A stretch of DNA of 64,000 nt from Candidatus Cryptobacteroides onthequi (GTDB taxonomy: Bacteria > Bacteroidota > Bacteroidia > Bacteroidales > UBA932), in NCBI GenBank assembly GCA_018066125.1, contig JAGHSA010000007.1, forward strand, positions 27,308 through 91,307. The letters run 5' to 3'. Of the stretch, positions 59,631 to 64,000 are shown one piece after another; position 1 is the first letter of the stretch, and each line of letters begins with the position of its first letter. Under the pieces are notes generated by a model, which was not told the DNA's origin, made no database searches, and was given only the letters and a program-made list of their open reading frames with translations. The translations under genes were made by a program, and so were the position numbers.

Positions 59631-61768
59631 TTGATCAAGAACCAGGTATGTCCATTGGCAGGAATCGTTACCTCGAGGTCCACGGTGTAGTCGCGGGAAA
59701 GCTTGTACTTCCTGGCCTTTCCTCCCTGCTCGGAGATCGATGCGGTCTTCTCGAGGCCGGTGTAGTAGAGAGGCACGCGGATGACTCTGGTGATGTCGGT
59801 ATCCAGCGGGTTGTAGAAGATGGCAAGGCCCTTCTCATCGAGTGACGGGTTCACATGAAGCATGCCGTCCCAGTCACGTCCGTCTGCCTTGCGCAGGTGG
59901 ATGATGTCGCTGTTTAGTATGTCACGGTGCTCCTTGTACCATGAAATGATATCTATCACGGTCTGTCTTGTCCTCTCTGTGTCATAGAGACGTGGTCCGC
60001 GGTAGCATGCCTGGACTCCGGAGCTGTAATTCTGGAACATAAGCGCCTTATAGACGTCCAGATGCTCGTCGAGAGGCTCGATGGTGGCAGCTGCTCCGCC
60101 GCCATGATACTGAGTGAGCGGCACGAAGCTCCAGAGAGCCGACTGAGGACGGTCGTAGGTGCAGTCGTTGTTGAGCTGTCGGGTGTGAAGGATCTGATTG
60201 GCACGCGGAAGGCTCCAGTTCACTTCCTTATAGCCGATGCTGGTCTTGGTGGTGCCGTTGAGAAGGTAGAAGTCCGGCACATTGAGGTACACTCCCCTCT
60301 CGCACATCCTGTGGTAGAATCCGGCGATCTTGTAGAACTGGGTCCACTGCGAATCATCAAGTCCGCGGTGTCCCGGATGGCTGGTGCTTGCGCACTTGTC
60401 GCCCGGATATGAGCCGTCATGCTCGAAACAGTCCATGCCTGTCTCAATCAGGAACTTCTCGATATTGGCGAAATACCTTTCGCCCCACTCGCTGCCGAGG
60501 CACGGAGAGTTGCCGAACGTCATTCCGCCCGGCTTCCCCGTCTTGGGATTGATACAGTCGGACTCGTCATCCACCCTGCGGCTCGCAAGAAGCGAGTAGC
60601 AGCCCATCTGGATGCCCTTGGAGTGGGCATAATCGACGAGAGCCTTGAAACGCGCGATGTTCTCCGGAGAGACATCCTCTGCATTGAGGCCGGAACCGAA
60701 GCTCAGGATGATCATCTCATAGCCGGTATCGGCAGCCTGATCCACAGCAGTATGCACGACCTCAGGGTCGGTTGAGGTCAGATGGAGGAATATAGGGTTC
60801 TCGGTCGACCAAGGAGCGACAGTCCTGTAGAAACGGCGCTGGAAGAGGCCCTGACGCTCGCGGTCAAAGCTGTCATACGGCATCTCATACACAGTGAAAG
60901 AGCTGAAAGCTGCACCCGGAGCTACCTGCTGCGACGGTCCGATAGGAGGATTGACGTCCAGGATGCACTTGGTGCGGCATGAATAATTGCGCTGGCTGGT
61001 GTAGTCAGGGTCAGTCACCCAGTGCGTGGTGATGTCGGTCTCTTTGTGAGAGAAGCTTCCCGCACAGTTGTAGTCGCTTTCGACATGGATATTCGGGAGA
61101 AGGAAGGTCTCCGGATTGCCGCCTGACGGGCTGTCCGGCTCGACCATGGCCAGATGCTCAAGTCTGAACTTGTCTACCGTGAACATCCTGCTGCTGCCGT
61201 TGATGACCTCGAACTGCTTGCTGATGACAGGTATCTGGTCATACGCCGCGTACTGAACCTTGACTGTGACGCCTTCCATCACGTCTTTTCCCCTGAGGGT
61301 AAAGGTGACAGTCTTGCCGGTAGGGTTTTCCTTATTGAGGGCCCAGCGGCTGCGCGCCCAATGTATCCTCTCTTTTATGACACCCTCTTCCCATCCTTCA
61401 AGGACGAACGGGCTCTCTGCCGCAGGAAGGCTGTCGATCCATTCCGGGAGAAGGTAGCCCCTTTCAGTCTGGCCTGCAAGACCTCCCACGCTGTACTCGG
61501 TGCCGTCGATGGTGATGAGAGCCTCCGGGCTGGCAGCACGCACCATCTCCTCTCCGGTCATCAGGTTCGACATGCTGACCGTCGACAGCGACGGATCAAG
61601 CTTGAAGGTACGGGAGACCATCCCGTTGCCTATCGTAAGCCGGGTGCCATCGGCGTCGACCTGGACGTATGAATGGGACTTCTCCGGCGTGATGAGCCAG
61701 TCGAAGCCTCCCGCTACAGGAGAAACCACCTGCAGGAGACAGAACGCTATGGTAATAAGGTTGTGCAT
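59627..61768 (-). CDS. alpha-galactosidase-like glycoside hydrolase (GH36/27-related)
   Basis: This 713-residue secreted protein has a signal peptide ending near VSPVAGG. An N-terminal beta-supersandwich (about 25-290) precedes a barrel with features of alpha-galactosidase-type enzymes: GYEMIILSFGSGLNAEDVSP, VDYAHSKGIQMGCYSLLASR, then GMDCFEHDGSYPGDKCASTS near residue 449, whose Asp residues are the best nucleophile candidates. A C-terminal beta domain ends the protein (IPANGHTWFLIK). Proteins of this plan are annotated as alpha-galactosidases in Bacteroidota, but some belong to families with other activities, so linkage and sugar are uncertain. It is the first gene of a three-gene operon and diverges from the heparinase-like gene. 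Confidence 0.68.
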   Translation of the reverse strand: MHNLITIAFCLLQVVSPVAGGFDWLITPEKSHSYVQVDADGTRLTIGNGMVSRTFKLDPSLSTVSMSNLMTGEEMVRAASPEALITIDGTEYSVGGLAGQTERGYLLPEWIDSLPAAESPFVLEGWEEGVIKERIHWARSRWALNKENPTGKTVTFTLRGKDVMEGVTVKVQYAAYDQIPVISKQFEVINGSSRMFTVDKFRLEHLAMVEPDSPSGGNPETFLLPNIHVESDYNCAGSFSHKETDITTHWVTDPDYTSQRNYSCRTKCILDVNPPIGPSQQVAPGAAFSSFTVYEMPYDSFDRERQGLFQRRFYRTVAPWSTENPIFLHLTSTDPEVVHTAVDQAADTGYEMIILSFGSGLNAEDVSPENIARFKALVDYAHSKGIQMGCYSLLASRRVDDESDCINPKTGKPGGMTFGNSPCLGSEWGERYFANIEKFLIETGMDCFEHDGSYPGDKCASTSHPGHRGLDDSQWTQFYKIAGFYHRMCERGVYLNVPDFYLLNGTTKTSIGYKEVNWSLPRANQILHTRQLNNDCTYDRPQSALWSFVPLTQYHGGGAAATIEPLDEHLDVYKALMFQNYSSGVQACYRGPRLYDTERTRQTVIDIISWYKEHRDILNSDIIHLRKADGRDWDGMLHVNPSLDEKGLAIFYNPLDTDITRVIRVPLYYTGLEKTASISEQGGKARKYKLSRDYTVDLEVTIPANGHTWFLIK

Positions 61769-61792
61769 AAGGCGGGAAATGTGTGATATCTA

Positions 61793-61812
61793 CAAATATA
61801 ACATTATATTTG
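61793..61812. promoter_or_regulatory. palindrome of two face-to-face -7 boxes
   Basis: CAAATATA (61793-61800) and TATATTTG (61805-61812) are exact reverse complements separated by 4 bases. Each arm is a perfect TAnnTTTG -7 box, one for each divergent gene (minus: 61768; plus: 61819). The plus-strand box lies only 6 bases before the ATG at 61819, so that mRNA would be nearly leaderless. Confidence 0.5.
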
Positions 61813-61818
61813 AGAATT

Positions 61819-63735
61819 ATGAGAAGGACATTCGCAGCTTTTATCGCAGCCATTGCGCTGACATCTGCTCTTGAAACATCAGCAGCAGACAGGAATTATC
61901 TTACAGGCAGACTCAGCTCCGACCAGATAACGGAAATCCTCGTCCAGAAGCAGGCATGGGTCCCTTTCCCGGCATACAGTGACCGCAACGGATGGGACAG
62001 GCTGACAGGAAGCTGCAGGGCCGACATCATCGCGGCCGGAGAAAAGTACCTCGATTATGAGTGGAAGGTGATAAAGATGAGCGACTACCTGGAGTACGAG
62101 AAGTCCGGGAACAGACGCATAATGGAAGTTCCGTTCGATGAGAACAATCTCGCGCTGGCAAGTCTTTTCGAGGCTGAGCTTGCTGAAGGAAGCGGACGTT
62201 TCATCCTCCAGATCATCAACGGAGCGATCCATACCTGCGAGATGACATCCTGGGCACTTTCCGCCCATATCCATGCCCTCGGTCCCGAGCGCAGGGCTTT
62301 CCCGCGTGAGGATGACACGACACTGGAGATCACCCAAGGCGGTGTCTCACAGATGATGTCATGGATATACTACTATCTGCATGAAGAGTTCGACAAGATA
62401 CACCCGGATATCAGCCGCAGGATCAAGTCCGAGGTCGTCCGCAGAGAGCTGGACCCGTATCTCCGCGAGACCGGCTACTGGTGGATGGGGTATAATCCAC
62501 ACATCGTTCTCAACAACTGGAACCCGTGGTGCAACTCCAATGCCCTGCTCTGCTTCATGCTCATCGAGGACGACCCGGAGCGGCTGGCACAGGGTGTATG
62601 GAAGACCATGTGGTCCGTCGACCAGTACCTCAACCGCATACAGGGCGACGGCGGCATCGAGGAAGGTCCGTCCTATTGGGGACACTCTGCCGGCATGACA
62701 TACCAGTACCTCTCTGCGCTCAGGCTTGCGACAGGAGGTGCCGTGGACATTTTCGGCGTGGACCAGATACGCGGCATGGGCGAATACATCGTCAACTCGT
62801 ATGTCGGGGACGGCTGGGTAGTCAATTTCGCCGACGCATCGGCGCGCGGCGGTGCCAGTAACCTCAATCTCATATACCGCTTCGGAAAGGCGGTGGGGAG
62901 CGCGCACATGACCGGATACGCCGCCCAGATGCAGAAGGTGCAGCAGAGACGGCCAAGTCCGACAGCCGATGTATTCGGATTCCTGGAAGCGCTTTCAGCT
63001 CTCGGCGAGATGGAAGAGGCGGGCTCAGGATATGATGCTCCGCAATATGTGTGGTACCCGGAGACGCAGTTCCACTACGCCAGAGGCAGCCACGGGCTGT
63101 TCTTTGCCGCAAAGGGCGGCTACAACAACGAAAGCCACAATCACAACGATGTGGGCTCCTTCATCCTCTGTGCGGACGACCTGCCGGTATTCATCGACGC
63201 CGGAGTCGGCACATACACCGCAAAGACCTTCTCTGAGCATAGATACGACATCTGGACGATGCAGTCGGAGTATCACAACCTCCCGATGATCAACGGCACA
63301 GCTCAGCGCAACGGAGCTGATTTCAGGGCCAGGGAGGTCAGATCCGGCAGGAACACATTCTCGGCGGACATCGCCGGAGCATATCCGGAAGAGGCGGGCG
63401 TCAGGACATGGGTACGTTCCTACACCCTGAAGAACGGCACACTCGACATCACGGACAGTTTCGACCTCAATGAAGCAACGGCACTCAACAAGGTCAATTT
63501 CATGACATGGGGCGATGTGGACGTATCCACACCGGGAATCGTCAGGGTCTCTGTCCAGGGAAGGGAGATGATGCTGAAATACAATGCATCCTCATTTACC
63601 GCCGTCAAGGAAACGGTCACGCTGGATGACAGACGGCTGTCCGACATATGGGGCCCTGAGATCTACAGGGTCAGTCTGACCGCCACGAAGCTACAGAAAA
63701 AAGGTACGTACAGGTTCTCTATCGTCAGGCAGTAG
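61819..63735 (+). CDS. heparinase II/III-like polysaccharide lyase, secreted
   Basis: The ATG at 61819 opens a signal peptide (MRRTFAAFIAAIALTSALET). The 638-residue protein has the heparinase II/III plan: an (alpha/alpha) toroid (about 40-335) with NPHIVLNNWNPWCNSNALLC, then GGIEEGPSYWGHSAGMTY, and a beta-sandwich (about 350-600) with ESHNHNDVGSFILCADDLPV near residue 437, a His/Asn block used for metal or substrate binding, and NLPMINGTAQRNGADF. Such enzymes cleave uronic-acid glycans (heparin, alginate, ulvan-like) by beta-elimination. The exact lyase family cannot be told by reading. It is transcribed alone and diverges from the GH36-like operon, with which it may share substrate. Confidence 0.85.
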   Translation: MRRTFAAFIAAIALTSALETSAADRNYLTGRLSSDQITEILVQKQAWVPFPAYSDRNGWDRLTGSCRADIIAAGEKYLDYEWKVIKMSDYLEYEKSGNRRIMEVPFDENNLALASLFEAELAEGSGRFILQIINGAIHTCEMTSWALSAHIHALGPERRAFPREDDTTLEITQGGVSQMMSWIYYYLHEEFDKIHPDISRRIKSEVVRRELDPYLRETGYWWMGYNPHIVLNNWNPWCNSNALLCFMLIEDDPERLAQGVWKTMWSVDQYLNRIQGDGGIEEGPSYWGHSAGMTYQYLSALRLATGGAVDIFGVDQIRGMGEYIVNSYVGDGWVVNFADASARGGASNLNLIYRFGKAVGSAHMTGYAAQMQKVQQRRPSPTADVFGFLEALSALGEMEEAGSGYDAPQYVWYPETQFHYARGSHGLFFAAKGGYNNESHNHNDVGSFILCADDLPVFIDAGVGTYTAKTFSEHRYDIWTMQSEYHNLPMINGTAQRNGADFRAREVRSGRNTFSADIAGAYPEEAGVRTWVRSYTLKNGTLDITDSFDLNEATALNKVNFMTWGDVDVSTPGIVRVSVQGREMMLKYNASSFTAVKETVTLDDRRLSDIWGPEIYRVSLTATKLQKKGTYRFSIVRQ

Positions 63736-63851
63736 ACACAATCATCTATCTGCATTCCCCCCGTCAGGAAACGTCCCGGCATGGTATCATGAGCGGAAGA
63801 GGGGTATTCACGCCTCCGGCTCGGGCTGCCACATCCGCGGCTGCGGAAAAT

Positions 63852-63879
63852 TGACACGATAATGCCTCTTTTCATGTCA
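63852..63879. repeat. palindromic interspersed repeat, copy 2
   Basis: TGACACGATAA and TTTTCATGTCA flank the same loop TGCCTC as copy 1. Two positions in the stem differ from perfect pairing; one is a G-U pair in RNA read from the minus strand. It begins about 117 bases past the heparinase-like stop codon. Confidence 0.5.
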
Positions 63880-63902
63880 AAACACACAGAAAATCTGCAA
63901 AT

Positions 63903-63930
63903 TGACACGCAGATGGCCTATTTCATGTCA
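63903..63930. repeat. palindromic interspersed repeat, copy 3
   Basis: TGACACGCAGA and ATTTCATGTCA flank TGGCCT. It is the most diverged copy but keeps the outer TGACACG/CATGTCA arms and lies 51 bases after copy 2. Confidence 0.45.
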
Positions 63931-64000
63931 GAAATGCCCGGTCTCCCGGAGCTGCTGTACTCAGACACCACGACATAGCCGGTTCAAGGGATTTGCCCAC

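Larger units (their letters stand above)
63736..64000. other. non-coding 3' region with repeats
   Basis: No convincing ORF is present. The stretch has a GC-rich part (63812-63840) similar to segments at 46451 and 48211, two copies of the palindromic repeat, and then 70 bases with nothing recognised. Confidence 0.5.

Noticed and set aside
63975..64000. GGTTCAA near the right edge considered as the T-arm of a tRNA
   Set aside because: No acceptor stem or anticodon arm could be folded around it, and the window ends there.

Overview
The window is chromosomal DNA from a member of the Bacteroidota, most likely an uncultured gut or rumen Bacteroidales. The evidence is two SusC/SusD pairs, a one-protein hybrid two-component regulator, many short-signal lipoproteins, AT-rich -7 boxes of the TAnnTTTG kind and start codons without clear Shine-Dalgarno sequences. 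The base composition is fairly GC-rich for the phylum. No rRNA, tRNA, CRISPR array or intact insertion sequence was seen. Genus and species cannot be told from the sequence alone.

Region 1 (1-25.8 kb, almost all on the minus strand) is a polysaccharide/glycolipid utilisation locus. Its transcription units are SusC-SusD-surface beta-helix protein; ROK kinase-GH92-(GH92+GH71/99 fusion); a four-gene phosphoesterase operon (alkaline-phosphatase-superfamily enzyme with chitobiase and PA14 modules, GDPD/alkaline phosphatase fusion, calcineurin-type phosphoesterase, start of a PI-PLC); a GH3 lipoprotein; and a GH63/MGH1-like glycosidase followed by a XylR-like (LacI-type sensor + AraC helix-turn-helix) regulator. 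Every one of these five units carries, 64-105 bases before its start codon, a pair of GCG-cored direct repeats exactly 21 bases apart. This is the geometry of tandem AraC-family half-sites, so the whole region looks like one regulon. Alpha-mannosidases together with PI-PLC, GDPD and phosphatases suggest a phosphorylated mannose glycan (GPI glycan, phosphoinositol mannoside or phosphomannan) as substrate. That substrate is inference.

Region 2 (25.9-46.1 kb) holds a stand-alone TonB-type outer-membrane barrel, a Dabb protein with a GH31 enzyme on the plus strand, and a second PUL (SusC, SusD, beta-helix lipoprotein, GH43, mutarotase). Upstream of the PUL is its hybrid two-component regulator, which is the last gene of a tight operon with a multi-pass membrane protein and a periplasmic propeller protein carrying a haem-type CxxCH motif.

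Region 3 (46.1-51.7 kb) is a rearranged stretch: a gene remnant, an AT-rich frameshifted ORF, an unknown lipoprotein, a close paralogue of the region 2 beta-helix protein, an M64-type metallopeptidase and a 50-residue ORF overlapping its start.

Region 4 (51.7-63.7 kb) carries a DEAD-box RNA helicase, an orphan TPR histidine kinase, a serine beta-lactamase-like hydrolase, an esterase with a decayed SGNH-like front half, a phosphodiesterase/LamG protein, an alpha-galactosidase-like enzyme and a heparinase II/III-like enzyme. The last 265 bases are non-coding and contain palindromic repeats also found once near 48.3 kb.
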